The notes under the pieces were generated by a model that was given only the letters and a program-made list of their open reading frames with translations, searched no databases and was not told the origin of the DNA. Shown here piece by piece: positions 27,390 through 36,924 of a DNA stretch of 64,000 nt. How positions within the stretch are numbered: the first letter of the stretch is position 1; the number at the start of each line of letters is the position of its first letter. The stretch covers positions 1 to 64,000 of the forward strand of contig NZ_CP012545.1 in NCBI RefSeq assembly GCF_004803835.1, written 5' to 3'. This stretch comes from Campylobacter sp. RM6914 (GTDB taxonomy: Bacteria; Campylobacterota; Campylobacteria; Campylobacterales; Campylobacteraceae). The position numbers and the translations under genes are program-made.

Positions 27390-29482
27390 GTGGATCAAAT
27401 CGAAATCAAAAACGCACATGAAAATAACCTAAAAAATATAGATATAAATATCCCAAAGGGTAAGCTTGTGCTGTTTGCGGATGTTTCAGGGTGTGGTAAA
27501 AGCTCGCTTGTGCATGACACTATCGCCGTGGAGAGTGCAAGAGAGTGGCAAAGCACCTATCCGCTCTATATCCAAAACAAAATGCCACATTTTGAGCGCC
27601 CAAAGGTGGGAAGTATCAAAAATTTAACGCCCGTTATCGTGGTGGATCAGCGCCCTCTTGGCACGGGAGCAAGATCAACTGTTGGCACCGCCATAGATGT
27701 TTCACCGCTTCTTAGACTGCTTTTTTCACGTGTAGCAAGTCCAAGTGCTGGTGGTTCGATGGCGTATTCGTTTAATCACCCCCTTGGTATGTGCCCCGCT
27801 TGCTCTGGGCTTGGCAAACGCCTAAAACTAAACGAAAGCAAGCTTTTTGATATGGATAAAACGCTTAAAGAGGGGGCGATTTTATTTAGCGAATTTAGCG
27901 CTGGCTGGCAAACGCACCTGTATCAAAGCAACCCCTTGCTTGATGCGAACAAAAAGCTAAAATAGTTTAGCAAAAGTGAGCTTGATACGCTGATGTATGG
28001 CAGTGATGCTGATATAAAGGTAGAGATCCGCTCAAACAATACGGGCAGAGTGAATAGGGTGGCGTATGAGGGAGTGGTGCCGCGATTTAACAGACTTTAT
28101 CTAAACCGCGATATATCAAAGCTAAAAAAGAGCTTGCAAGATGAAATTTCAGCCCTTATAAGCGAGCAAGTGTGCGATGAGTGCGGTGGTATAGGACTAA
28201 ACAAAAACGCCCTTGCTTCAAGGATAAATGGGCTAAATATCGCCGAGCTTTCAAGGCTAAATGCAAACGAGCTTTTGCGTGAGCTAGGGCGCATAGATGA
28301 CCCTGTGGGTAGCGCTCTATCGCGTCAAATTTGTGAAAAACTAGAGCGGATGATAGCAGTGGGCATAGGCTACTTGTCGCTTGATAGGCGTAGCGATACG
28401 CTAAGTGGCGGTGAGGCGCAAAGGGTGAAAATGGTGCGAAATTTAGGCTCGTCGCTAAGCAATATCACCTATATATTTGATGAGCCAACGGCTGGACTTC
28501 ATCCGCATGATGCGAGTAAGATCGGTCAAATTTTGCTAAATTTACGTGATAATCACAACAATATCTTGGTGATAGAGCACAATACGCAGATGATAAAACT
28601 AGCCGATCATATTGTAGAGCTTGGCGAATTTGGGGGAAGTGGTGGCGGGCGAATCATCTACGAGGGCGATCTAGCGGGACTACAAAAGAGAGATAGCAAG
28701 ACCGCAAAGGCACTAAACGAAGGCGTGCAAATCAATCAAAATCCGCTTAAATTTAGTGAAGTTTTTGCTATCAAAAACGCCACAAGAAATAACCTAAAAA
28801 ATGTAAGTGTAGATATACCAAAGGGCGTTTTGGTGGCTATCAGCGGTGTGGCTGGCTCTGGTAAAAGCTCACTTATGGATGAGTTTATGGCGCACTATCC
28901 GCAAGCTATCAAGATAGATCAAAAAGCCATAGGTGCTCAAAACCGCTCTACACCGGCAACTTACACGGGCGTGATGGATGAGATACGCAAGCTTTTTGCC
29001 AAGGCAAACGGCGTGGATGCGGGCTGGTTTAGCCCAAATTCCAAAGGTGCGTGCAAGGCGTGTAAGGGAAGCGGAGTGATAAGCTATGATATGGCATTTG
29101 CCGAGCCTGTCGTGCTTACGTGCGAGGAGTGCGGAGGTAAAAGATATAGCGATGAGGCGCTTAAATTTTGCTATAGCGGGCTAAATATCGAGCAAGCCGT
29201 ATCTCAAAGCATAGATGAGGCGGTGGAGTTTTTTAACGATAAAAAGATAGCGAGAGCGATTCAAAGGAGCTTTTAAAGCTTTTAAGAAGGCTTGTAGATG
29301 CTAAAAACTCAGTCATCATCATAGAGCATAGACTATCTCTCATCGCGTGCGCGGACTTTGTCGTAGATATGGGCGAAGGCGCTGGGAGTGAGGGCGGAGA
29401 GGTTGTTTTTGCTGGTACGCCAAATGAGCTTTTAGAGTGCGCGAGGTCAAAAACGGCTAGGTATCTAAAAGAGCTAATTTAA
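27390..29482 (+). pseudogene. broken UvrA-like ABC ATPase gene
   Basis: The sequence matches the short UvrA2-type excinuclease paralogues: a first Walker A (SGCGKSS), zinc-type cysteines (CPACSGLG), a signature LSGGEAQR, and a second Walker A (GVAGSGKSS). An in-frame TAG at 27963-27965 splits it (the frame continues to TAA 29274-29276). After that stop another frame resumes with LLRRLVDAKNSVIIIEHR and ends at 29482. The join from residue ...IQRSF to LLRRLV skips the second signature motif and Walker B, so part of the gene is deleted. Three defects make function unlikely. Confidence 0.88.
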
Positions 29483-29492
29483 AAAATACTAA

Positions 29493-29558
29493 ATTTGTAG
29501 GATTAGGTATGAAAATCGGAGTTTTATGCTAACGTAAATTTTAAATTTAGGGTAGAAT
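29493..29558 (+). promoter_or_regulatory. promoter with 43-bp regulon element, copy D
   Basis: The element spans 29493-29535, with half-sites TGTAGGATTAGGTAT and CGGAGTTTTATGCTAA. The closing TAACGT is at the -35 position, 17 bp from TAGAAT at 29553-29558. The flavin reductase starts 27 nt later. This copy is the most divergent but keeps the spacing within 1 nt of copies A-C. Confidence 0.65.
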
Positions 29559-29585
29559 TTATCTATTAAGTTACTAGGAAATAAA

Positions 29586-30164
29586 ATGGCAATCATTAAA
29601 GTTGATTTACAAAAATCATATCGTATCTTAAACCCCGGAGCCACCACGCTAGTATCGGCAAAGCACGGAGAGGACGCGAATGCAATGGCGATCACGTGGG
29701 CGCAAGCGCTTGACTATGACAAGCTCACGATCATCCCGCACAACGGCTCATATACAAGAACGCTTATCGAAAAGAGCGGGTATTTCGCCGTGCAAATCCC
29801 AGTCGCTACGCAAGCTGAGCTTGTAAGCGAGCTAGGAGCGGAGGACAACTCACGCTTTGATAACCCGCACAAAATGGACTCCGTGAAGCTCTTTTATAAA
29901 GACGGCTTTGACGTGCCGCTCATTGAGGGTTGTGCTGCGTGGATCATTTGCAAGCAAATCAGCGAGCCACACAACGAGCAGACATATGACCTTTTTATCG
30001 GGCAAGTTGTGGCGGCGTATGCGGATGATAGGATATTTGACGGCGGGCATTGGAAATTTGAGAGCGTGCCGGATGAGCTAAAAACGCTTCACTACGTGGC
30101 TGGCGGGCAATATTACTTGGATGGTAAGGCGATAAATACTAAAAGAAATCCGATCGTTGAGTAA
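29586..30164 (+). CDS. flavin reductase-like FMN-binding protein
   Basis: This 192-residue split-barrel protein of the flavin reductase (DIM6/NTAB) family binds FMN and usually reduces flavin or small substrates with NAD(P)H. The N-terminal half has NPGATTLVSAKHGEDANAM and ITWAQALDYDKLTI, the flavin-binding strands. Later YFAVQIPVATQAEL and HYVAGGQYYLDGK match the family. It stands directly behind regulon element D, with ribosome site AGGAAATAAA. The native substrate is unknown. Confidence 0.88.
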   Translation: MAIIKVDLQKSYRILNPGATTLVSAKHGEDANAMAITWAQALDYDKLTIIPHNGSYTRTLIEKSGYFAVQIPVATQAELVSELGAEDNSRFDNPHKMDSVKLFYKDGFDVPLIEGCAAWIICKQISEPHNEQTYDLFIGQVVAAYADDRIFDGGHWKFESVPDELKTLHYVAGGQYYLDGKAINTKRNPIVE

Positions 30165-30201
30165 ATGCAAAAAAGAAATAAGCAAAATTTATAAAGCCAG
30201 C

Positions 30202-30220
30202 CTGATAGCGTTACTATCAG
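30202..30220. terminator. hairpin after flavin reductase gene
   Basis: CTGATAG and CTATCAG pair perfectly over 7 bp around a 5-nt loop. No T run follows, so it may be a weak terminator or a processing hairpin. Confidence 0.4.
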
Positions 30221-30272
30221 TGCTAACGGTTGCTTTGCTGTGCTAAAAGATAAAAATTTAAATGAGGATATA

Positions 30273-30932
30273 ATGAACGAAAAAATATATACCAAAACTA
30301 CTAAAATAGCCCTGGTTGTAGGTGCTACGGGGGTTGTAGGGCGTGAGATAGTGGCAAAACTCTTAGCCGATGAGAGCTACGAAAAGGTGATAGTTTGGGT
30401 GCGAAGGGAGCTAAATTTCACGCACGAAAAGCTAGAAGTAAGGCTGGTAAATTTTGATGAAATTTCAGCTATCCCACACGAGAAAGTCGATGAGGTTTTT
30501 TGCGCATTAGGCACGACAATGAAGCAAGCCGGAAGCAAGGAGGCGTTTTTAAAAGTCGATGTAGAGTATGTAAAAGAGAGTGCAAAATGGGCGAAAAATG
30601 CGGGTGCAGGGCGCTTTTTACTAGTCTCAGCGCAAGGAGCGGATAAAAACTCTTGGTTTTTCTATAACCGCACAAAAGCACAGGCGCAAGATGCCGTGAT
30701 AGAGCAAAACTTCGCCGTTACACAGATATTTGCCCCGCCTATAATAAAGGGCGAGCGCAAAGATGAGCGCACGGGAGAGAAATTTAGCATTTGGCTTTTT
30801 GAGCTCTTTCCTAAAAGCTGGTTTAGCGCCTATCCGATGACCGGTAAAGAGATAGCGCAAAAGATCGTAGAAGCGACGAAACTTGACGTGCAAGGCGTGA
30901 AATTTTATACGTTAAGAGCGAGTGAAATTTGA
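30273..30932 (+). CDS. NAD(P)-binding NmrA/HTATIP2-like oxidoreductase
   Basis: This 219-residue Rossmann-fold protein has the atypical-SDR dinucleotide loop GATGVVGREI about residues 18-27, then LLVSAQGADKNSWFFYNRTKAQAQ, whose Y/K pair resembles HTATIP2/YtfG-like proteins. I start at ATG 30273 because GAGGATATA stands just before it; an upstream GTG at 30240 would add 11 unsupported residues. It lies 108 nt after the flavin reductase and may share its transcript. The substrate is unknown. Confidence 0.82.
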   Translation: MNEKIYTKTTKIALVVGATGVVGREIVAKLLADESYEKVIVWVRRELNFTHEKLEVRLVNFDEISAIPHEKVDEVFCALGTTMKQAGSKEAFLKVDVEYVKESAKWAKNAGAGRFLLVSAQGADKNSWFFYNRTKAQAQDAVIEQNFAVTQIFAPPIIKGERKDERTGEKFSIWLFELFPKSWFSAYPMTGKEIAQKIVEATKLDVQGVKFYTLRASEI

Positions 30933-31079
30933 GCGTATTTATGAGATAATATGGTTTGTAATTTGGATTTTAAAACATATCTTTATACCATTGTAAAATA
31001 GTAAATTTTAAGACTATATTTGCCAAGTTGTTACTATAGGGATATAGAATGCGCATTTTATTTTATCAAAAGGAATAGA

Positions 31080-32463
31080 ATGCTTTTAAACTACCCAAAA
31101 ATCACTATGCAAATAAATTTTTATAAATTCATATTCTTTTTTTATTGCCTTTATGGCGGTAGTAAATTTTGGTCTTTTTGGCATGGTTTTCAACAAATTT
31201 TTGGTTACAAATTCTTTTTTGTTTTCACTATTTTTTACGGCTATTTTTGTAGTTGTTTACATTGCTGTTATTGCGCTTGTTGTATCTTTGACATTTTTAT
31301 TTTGTTGTTTTTACAGAAATTTCATTTAAGGACTTAAAATGAGAGTAAAAACAAGGTTAAAATTTGTGTTTATATGCATTGTCGTTATAGTCCTTGTCTT
31401 ATTAAGCCTTTCAAAAATTTTATTTCCATTTGCTAGAGAAAACAACGAGATAAGATTTCAACTTTTGCCATTTTATCCCATTTATTCATGTATTAAATTT
31501 TATAAGAGTATGAATAAAAAAGATATGCCGTTTACTATTATAGCAGATGATGCTGTGCATAAAAGCACCAAAAAACAGCTTGTCGTATTTGTTGTGGGAG
31601 AAACACAAAGAAGCGCGAACTACTCACTAAATAGATATACAAAAAACGAAACAAATTTTTACACAAAAGAGCAAAATGTTATAAGTTTTAGTGAATTTTA
31701 CTCGTGTGGGACTGCAACAGCGGTTAGTTTGCCTTGTATGTTTTCAGATCTTAAAAGGGGTGATTTTGATATCGCAAAAGCAAATAGTAGGCAAAATTTG
31801 GTTGATGTAATTTCAAGTGTCGGCATAGATACATTTTGGCTTGGCAATAATAGTGGTGGATGCAAGGCCGTATGTGACAGGCTTATAAAAGAAAATGTAA
31901 AAGAGTATAAGGCTATAAATTTTGATGAGGTGATATTTAAAGATGCGATAGATATGATAGAGAAAGCCACGAATACTACTTTCATTGTGCTTCACGTGCA
32001 AGGCTCGCATGGACCTATTTATTTTAAAGAGTATCCTGATGAATTTAGACGGTTTACGCCTACTTGCGATACTGCCGAGCTAAATAAATGTAGTATAGAG
32101 GAGATACAAAACACGTATGATAATACTATTTTATATCAAGATTTCTTGCAAAGTGAGCTCATAAAAGCGCTAAAAAAACGTGAAAATGAGTTTGAAACGG
32201 CTATGTTTTTTATATCTGATCACGGTGAGAGTTTAGGCGAAAATGGCGTGTATTTGCATGGTTTGCCATATGCTATAGCGCCAAAGTATCAAAAACATGT
32301 GCCTTTTATCTTTTACTCAAACAACGATGCTGTAAATAAACGCCTTTTAGCTTTAAAAGATGCGCAATTTTCGCATGATTATATTTTTAGCTCGGTTTTG
32401 GGATATTTGGGGATAAAAACTGCTGTTTATGAGAAAGAATTTGATATTTTTAGCAAGTATTAA
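31080..32463 (+). pseudogene. broken phosphoethanolamine transferase (EptA/EptC family)
   Basis: The gene opens at ATG 31080 behind AAAAGGAATAG and reads MLLNYPKITMQINFYKF, then shifts frame at a run of seven T (31137-31143). Removing one T restores AFMAVVNFGLFGMVF and two further membrane stretches to a TAA at 31327-31329. In the same frame after that stop, ATG 31339 opens a 374-residue ORF holding one anchor and the full sulfatase-like catalytic domain: VVGETQRSANYSLNRY, the catalytic Thr in CGTATAV, and SDHGESLGE. About two membrane segments of the usual five are also missing. The 3' ORF has its own AAGGA site and could still be translated. Confidence 0.8.
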
Positions 32464-32690
32464 AGCAAGAAATTTGCCTCTTTGTATATCTTGTTTGATA
32501 AATGCCTTTTGTTTCTTTCACTATCTTTTATGTTACCTGGATATTGAATTTGCTCATTAAGTAGCTTAACTTAAATCAAACTATCTCGCCATGCATGTCT
32601 TTTTAATAACTCAATTAAAATTACACTTGCTTAAATTTAACACATGGTTGATATAGTTCGTTTGGCATCTCTTTTATAATCTATAGTAGT

Positions 32691-35600
32691 CTACCTCTCT
32701 TTATCCTCCTTTGTTACCGACGTTAGCCGTGCAAGGCGTGGCAGAAGGAAATTTTTAAAATCATCCATTAGCGAATAGACCACCGGCACGAAAACAAGGC
32801 TAAGTAGCGTTGAAGCGATAAGCCCGCAGATAACTGCCACCGCCATAGGTGCGCGAAACGCCGCCCCAGAGCCACTTGCAAAGACAGCCGGAAGCATACC
32901 CGCTACCATCGCGATAGTAGTCATTATGATAGGGCGTGCCCGCTCCTTACCTGAGTTTATGAGAGCTTCTAGGCGCGCCATACCGCCAGCTCTTTTTTCT
33001 ATAACGAAGTCAACAAGCAAGATAGAGTTTTTCGTAACTATACCCATTAGCATTAAAATTCCTATCACAGCGGCAAGGTCGAGTGCGGCTTTATAGGCTA
33101 GCAGACCCGCTATCACTCCGCCGATGGAAAGAGGCATCGCGACTAAGATAGTAAGTGGCTGCAAAAAGTCCTTAAAAAGTAGCACGAGCACGACAAAGAC
33201 CATCATCACGCCAAAGCCCATCGTCAGCCCAAACTGTTCAAACATCTCGTTCATATACTCAGCGTCGCCATACTCTGGCACTTTGACGCCTGCGGGCAAG
33301 TTTTTCATAACCTCTAAGGCGTTTATCTCACCTAGCACACCGCCTATCGTATAGCCTGATACTAGGTCGGCGTCCACTGAAATTCTCCGCTCTCTGTCAA
33401 ACCTCTCGATACTTGAAAGTCCCTCGCCGTAGCTTAGAGTTGCCACCGTGTTTAGCGACACGACTGAGCCATCCGTGCTATCTACTCTAAGCGAGCGCAG
33501 TATCTCTATATCGTTTCTAGCCTCCTCTTTTAGAGTTACACGTATAGGGATCTGGCGGTCTAGTAGGTTAAATCTAGCCGATGTTCCGCCCGTGTCGCCC
33601 ACCGTTGCTATGCGGAGCAAATCGCCCACGGCTTGTGGTGTTACCCCTCTTTTTGCCGCCTCATTAGCTAGCAAGCTTACTTGCAGCTCGGTCTTTGCTA
33701 GAGGTGCGTTTATCTGCGGGTTTGCCACGCCCTTTACCTCTCTCATCTGCGCTTTTAGCCTTATGGCTGTCTCTTTTAGTGTGGCTGGGTCGTTACCTGA
33801 GAGCATTATAGAGATGTCGCGCTGAGAGTATTCGTTACTAAATGAAAATCGCATATCGGCAAATTTGGCAAGCTCCCCACCCAGCCTATCCTCAAACTCC
33901 TTTTGGCTAATACTTCGCTCATTATGCGGTTTTAGGCGCACGAGTAGCCAGCCTTTGTTCGTCTCGTCTCCACCAGCACTCATAAAGACGTGGTTAACTT
34001 CCTCGTGCTCTCTGATGAGCTTGTCAAGCTCTCTAAAGCGAGCGTCAGTTTGCGCTAGCGTGCTTGATGGTGGTAGGGTGATGTTTATCTGTGAGCTGCC
34101 GATGTCTGCCTTTGGCACGAAGCCTGTGGGCAGAAGTGGGACGAGCATAAGCGAGAGGATAAAGAGTAAAACTCCCACCATAAGGCTAGTTTTACGAAAT
34201 TTCAAAGCCATCTCAAGCACTTTTACATAAGCCTTTTTTATACTACTTTCACGTTCGATACTCTCTTTATGAGCGTGCGGAGCTAGTATGTAGGTCGCAA
34301 GTAGCGGCGTAGCAAGGCGTGCGACAAGCAAAGAGGCTAGCACTGCGACCGAAACTGTAACGCCAAACTGACTAAAATACTGCCCCACGACACCAGAGAT
34401 AAAGCTAACAGGCATAAAGACCGCCACGATAGTAAGGCTTATGGCGATAACTGCAAAGCCTATGGCGTCGCTCGCGTCAAGGGCGGCTTTATAAGGGCGC
34501 TTGCCAAGCGACAGGTGTCGCTCGATGTTTTCTATCTCAACTATCGCGTCATCGACTAAGATACCCACAACCAGCGTAAGAGCTAGCAAGCTGATGCTGT
34601 TTAGCGTGTATCCTAGCATATCCATCACTGCAAACGCTGGCAGGATGGAGAGTGGGAGCGAGATAGCCGCGACAAGCGTAGCACGCCAGCTACGTAGGAA
34701 CAAAAACACTATAAGCACCGTTAAAAACGCCCCTTCAACCAAGGTGCTAATGGCTACGTTGTAGTTCTCTTTTGTGTTATCAACGAGGCTGTAAATTTCA
34801 CTTATATTGATGTCTGCATGCTGTTCGTTTAGGCTTTTTATGGCGTTTTGCACACCATTTGCCACTACCGTGTCGCTTGATCCGCGAGTTCTTGAGACAT
34901 TAAAGGCTAACACCTCTTTTCCATTTAGCCTAGCCTTGCTTCGCACCTCGGCGTGAGAGTCTATGATGTCCGCGATTTGCGATAGCTTGACCCTACGCCC
35001 GCCAGAGATAGCGATACTAAGCTCCTTTAGTGCTTCTAGGCTCTTACTGCTTGCTAGCACGCGGATAGACTGCTCTTGCTCGCTTAATATCGCTCTGCCG
35101 CCTGCTATATTTGCGTTTGTTTGAGCTATGATGTTATGCACTTGCACGGCGGTTAGCCCGTAGGAATTTAGGCTGGCTGGGTCAAGCAAAACACGAATTT
35201 CACGCTTCTCGCCGCCTAGTCTGGTTACTTGCTGCACGCCTTGGGTGGCTAAAAGTGCACGAGTGATCTCGTTGTCTATGAAGTAGGCTAGCTCGGTTTG
35301 GTCTAAATTTGGCGAATTTAGGGCGTAGTAGAGTATCGCTCCGCCTTCAACATCCATGCGATCAACGATAGGGCTATCTATGCTTTGCGGAAGTTCGCTT
35401 CTAATTTGCGAAACAGCGTTACGCACATCATTTACGGCTCTGTCGCTGTCTGTTTCTAGGGCGAATTCTACTGATGTAACTGACTGTCCTTCACTTATCG
35501 TTGAGGTGATGTGTCTAACGTTTGCCATACCAGCCACGGCATCTTCTATACGGCGTGTTACGCTGTTTTCTAGCTCATCAGGTGATGTACCAGACTGCGT

Positions 35601-35753
35601 AACGGTCACGGTTACTACGGGGAAATTTACGTTTGGATCGGCGTTTATCGGTAGGCGGTTAAATGAGAGAATTCCAAGCACTGTAAGCACGAAAAATAGC
35701 ACGATAACAGGGATAGGGCGGCGGATGGCTAGGGCTGAGATATTTGCACTCAT
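32691..35753 (-). CDS. RND efflux pump inner-membrane permease
   Basis: This 1020-residue protein of the AcrB/MexB hydrophobe/amphiphile exporter family exports drugs or toxic solutes with proton antiport. It has the two-fold layout of 12 helices with two large periplasmic loops. Helix 4 holds the paired acidic residues in LVVGILVDDAIVEIENI, and the matching MGIVTKNSILLVDFV occurs in the second half. The N-terminus IRRPIPVIVLFFVLTVLG and the GSQINITLPP porter domain fit. It lies 3 nt after the adaptor gene. No TolC gene is adjacent; the divergent TolC-like protein at 19779 may or may not serve it. Confidence 0.95.
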   Translation of the reverse strand: MSANISALAIRRPIPVIVLFFVLTVLGILSFNRLPINADPNVNFPVVTVTVTQSGTSPDELENSVTRRIEDAVAGMANVRHITSTISEGQSVTSVEFALETDSDRAVNDVRNAVSQIRSELPQSIDSPIVDRMDVEGGAILYYALNSPNLDQTELAYFIDNEITRALLATQGVQQVTRLGGEKREIRVLLDPASLNSYGLTAVQVHNIIAQTNANIAGGRAILSEQEQSIRVLASSKSLEALKELSIAISGGRRVKLSQIADIIDSHAEVRSKARLNGKEVLAFNVSRTRGSSDTVVANGVQNAIKSLNEQHADINISEIYSLVDNTKENYNVAISTLVEGAFLTVLIVFLFLRSWRATLVAAISLPLSILPAFAVMDMLGYTLNSISLLALTLVVGILVDDAIVEIENIERHLSLGKRPYKAALDASDAIGFAVIAISLTIVAVFMPVSFISGVVGQYFSQFGVTVSVAVLASLLVARLATPLLATYILAPHAHKESIERESSIKKAYVKVLEMALKFRKTSLMVGVLLFILSLMLVPLLPTGFVPKADIGSSQINITLPPSSTLAQTDARFRELDKLIREHEEVNHVFMSAGGDETNKGWLLVRLKPHNERSISQKEFEDRLGGELAKFADMRFSFSNEYSQRDISIMLSGNDPATLKETAIRLKAQMREVKGVANPQINAPLAKTELQVSLLANEAAKRGVTPQAVGDLLRIATVGDTGGTSARFNLLDRQIPIRVTLKEEARNDIEILRSLRVDSTDGSVVSLNTVATLSYGEGLSSIERFDRERRISVDADLVSGYTIGGVLGEINALEVMKNLPAGVKVPEYGDAEYMNEMFEQFGLTMGFGVMMVFVVLVLLFKDFLQPLTILVAMPLSIGGVIAGLLAYKAALDLAAVIGILMLMGIVTKNSILLVDFVIEKRAGGMARLEALINSGKERARPIIMTTIAMVAGMLPAVFASGSGAAFRAPMAVAVICGLIASTLLSLVFVPVVYSLMDDFKNFLLPRLARLTSVTKEDKER

Positions 35754-35756
35754 GGC

Positions 35757-36869
35757 TTACTCTTTGAACTCTATTAAATTTGGCTCTACGGTGTCGCCCT
35801 CGTCGATAAAAGCAGAGGCGCGAAAGACTACGACGTCGTCCGCGTTTATGCCATTTGTTATCTCGACTAGACCTCGCTGCTCCTCACCTGTTTTTATCTC
35901 TTTTTTATAAACTTTATTGTTTTCATCAAGCACGCTTACTCTTTTTGTGCCGTTTGTTTCAAACGAGACAGCCGATAGTGGAAGCGCGAATTTTAGGGCT
36001 CTGGCGGGCAAATTTATAACTGCACTTGCATAAGAGCCAAGAGTTGCGTTTTGCTTGCTTGTGAGTTTTACACGCACCTTGCCAAGCCTTGTGGCTGGGT
36101 CTAGCTCTGGATAGATGAGGCGAATTTTGCCATCAAACGTTAGCTGCGAGTTTGTAAGGTTTATTAGCGCTTTTTGGTTTGGTTTTAGAAGCGTTATTTC
36201 GTTTGTGTCTGCTTCTACTTCAAGCTCTAAAATGCTATCTTTTGCGATGTTAAAGAGTGCGTCTGAATTTACAAGCGCTCCGGCGACGGCTGATTTTTTG
36301 GTGATTAGCCCGCTAACGGGTGCTTTTAGCTCGGTTTTGTTTAGCTGGTGAGCGCTGTTTTCTATCGCCGCTTTTGTTTGATCTATTTGTGCCTTTGCGG
36401 ACTTTATGTTTGCCCTTGTGGTGGCTACTTTTGCCTCTTGCGCTTCGTAGTCTTGCTTGCTTAGGGCGCTATTTTTTTGCAAGATTTTATATCTCTCAAA
36501 TGTCGAAAGTGCTTCTTTTAAAGTAGCTTCTTGTGCCGTTAGTTCCGCTTCCAGGCGCTTTAAATTTGCCTTGTTTTGTTCTAGCTCGGACCTTGCGCCC
36601 ACATTTTCTAAATAGGCTAAAATTTGACCCACTTTGACATTTTCGCCAGCTTCTACTTCAACCGATAAAATTTGCATACCTTGCAATGAACTTGCCACCG
36701 CTACATCATCACGCGCTTTAAACGTGCCGTAAAGTCTCAAGCTTTTGGTAAATTCCACGCTTTTTGCTTTTACTACGTTTATCTTAGCAAGCGGTTGCTC
36801 CGTATTCTCCGCCTTGTCGATAGAACAACCCGCTAAAAATAGAGTTAAAAATGTAATTAAATTTCTCAT
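35757..36869 (-). CDS. RND efflux periplasmic adaptor lipoprotein
   Basis: This 370-residue membrane-fusion protein links the RND permease to an outer-membrane channel. The signal peptide MRNLITFLTLFLAGC ends in a lipobox, so C15 should be lipidated. A lipoyl half-motif VEVEAGENVKVGQILAYLE is followed by a long helical hairpin (about 95-160), the second half KAPVSGLITKKSAVAGALV, and beta-barrel domains. The promoter -10 (TATAAT on the minus strand, 36907-36902) is overlapped by a palindrome that fits the divergent MarR regulator. Confidence 0.93.
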   Translation of the reverse strand: MRNLITFLTLFLAGCSIDKAENTEQPLAKINVVKAKSVEFTKSLRLYGTFKARDDVAVASSLQGMQILSVEVEAGENVKVGQILAYLENVGARSELEQNKANLKRLEAELTAQEATLKEALSTFERYKILQKNSALSKQDYEAQEAKVATTRANIKSAKAQIDQTKAAIENSAHQLNKTELKAPVSGLITKKSAVAGALVNSDALFNIAKDSILELEVEADTNEITLLKPNQKALINLTNSQLTFDGKIRLIYPELDPATRLGKVRVKLTSKQNATLGSYASAVINLPARALKFALPLSAVSFETNGTKRVSVLDENNKVYKKEIKTGEEQRGLVEITNGINADDVVVFRASAFIDEGDTVEPNLIEFKE

Positions 36870-36904
36870 ATATAGTCCTAATTTTTACTAAAATAGGGCT
36901 CATT

Positions 36905-36924
36905 ATAGTCAAATTTAAGACTAT
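36905..36924. promoter_or_regulatory. palindromic operator between RND operon and marR
   Basis: ATAGTC and GACTAT are perfect inverted arms around an 8-bp spacer. The palindrome overlaps the -10 box of the leftward pump promoter (36902-36907) and lies about 33 bp upstream of TACAAT at 36957-36962, the likely -10 of marR. Size and position fit a MarR dimer site that represses the pump and possibly marR itself. Confidence 0.6.

Noticed and set aside
27960-27995. Programmed readthrough of the TAG in the UvrA-like gene
   Set aside because: The same gene also has a later frameshift and an internal deletion of essential motifs, so simple decay explains it better.
9889-29535. The 43-bp repeats as REP/ERIC-like selfish repeats
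   Set aside because: All copies point at genes and keep the -10 at 29-30 nt. They are direct-repeat structures, not palindromes.
31020-31337. A separate aromatic, Cys-rich 105-residue protein
   Set aside because: It is the frameshifted reading of the phosphoethanolamine transferase N-terminus. Removing one T at 31137-31143 gives the expected membrane segments instead.
33124-36526. Several plus-strand frames opposite the RND genes
   Set aside because: They are antisense shadows of the long minus-strand coding regions, with no ribosome sites or family features.
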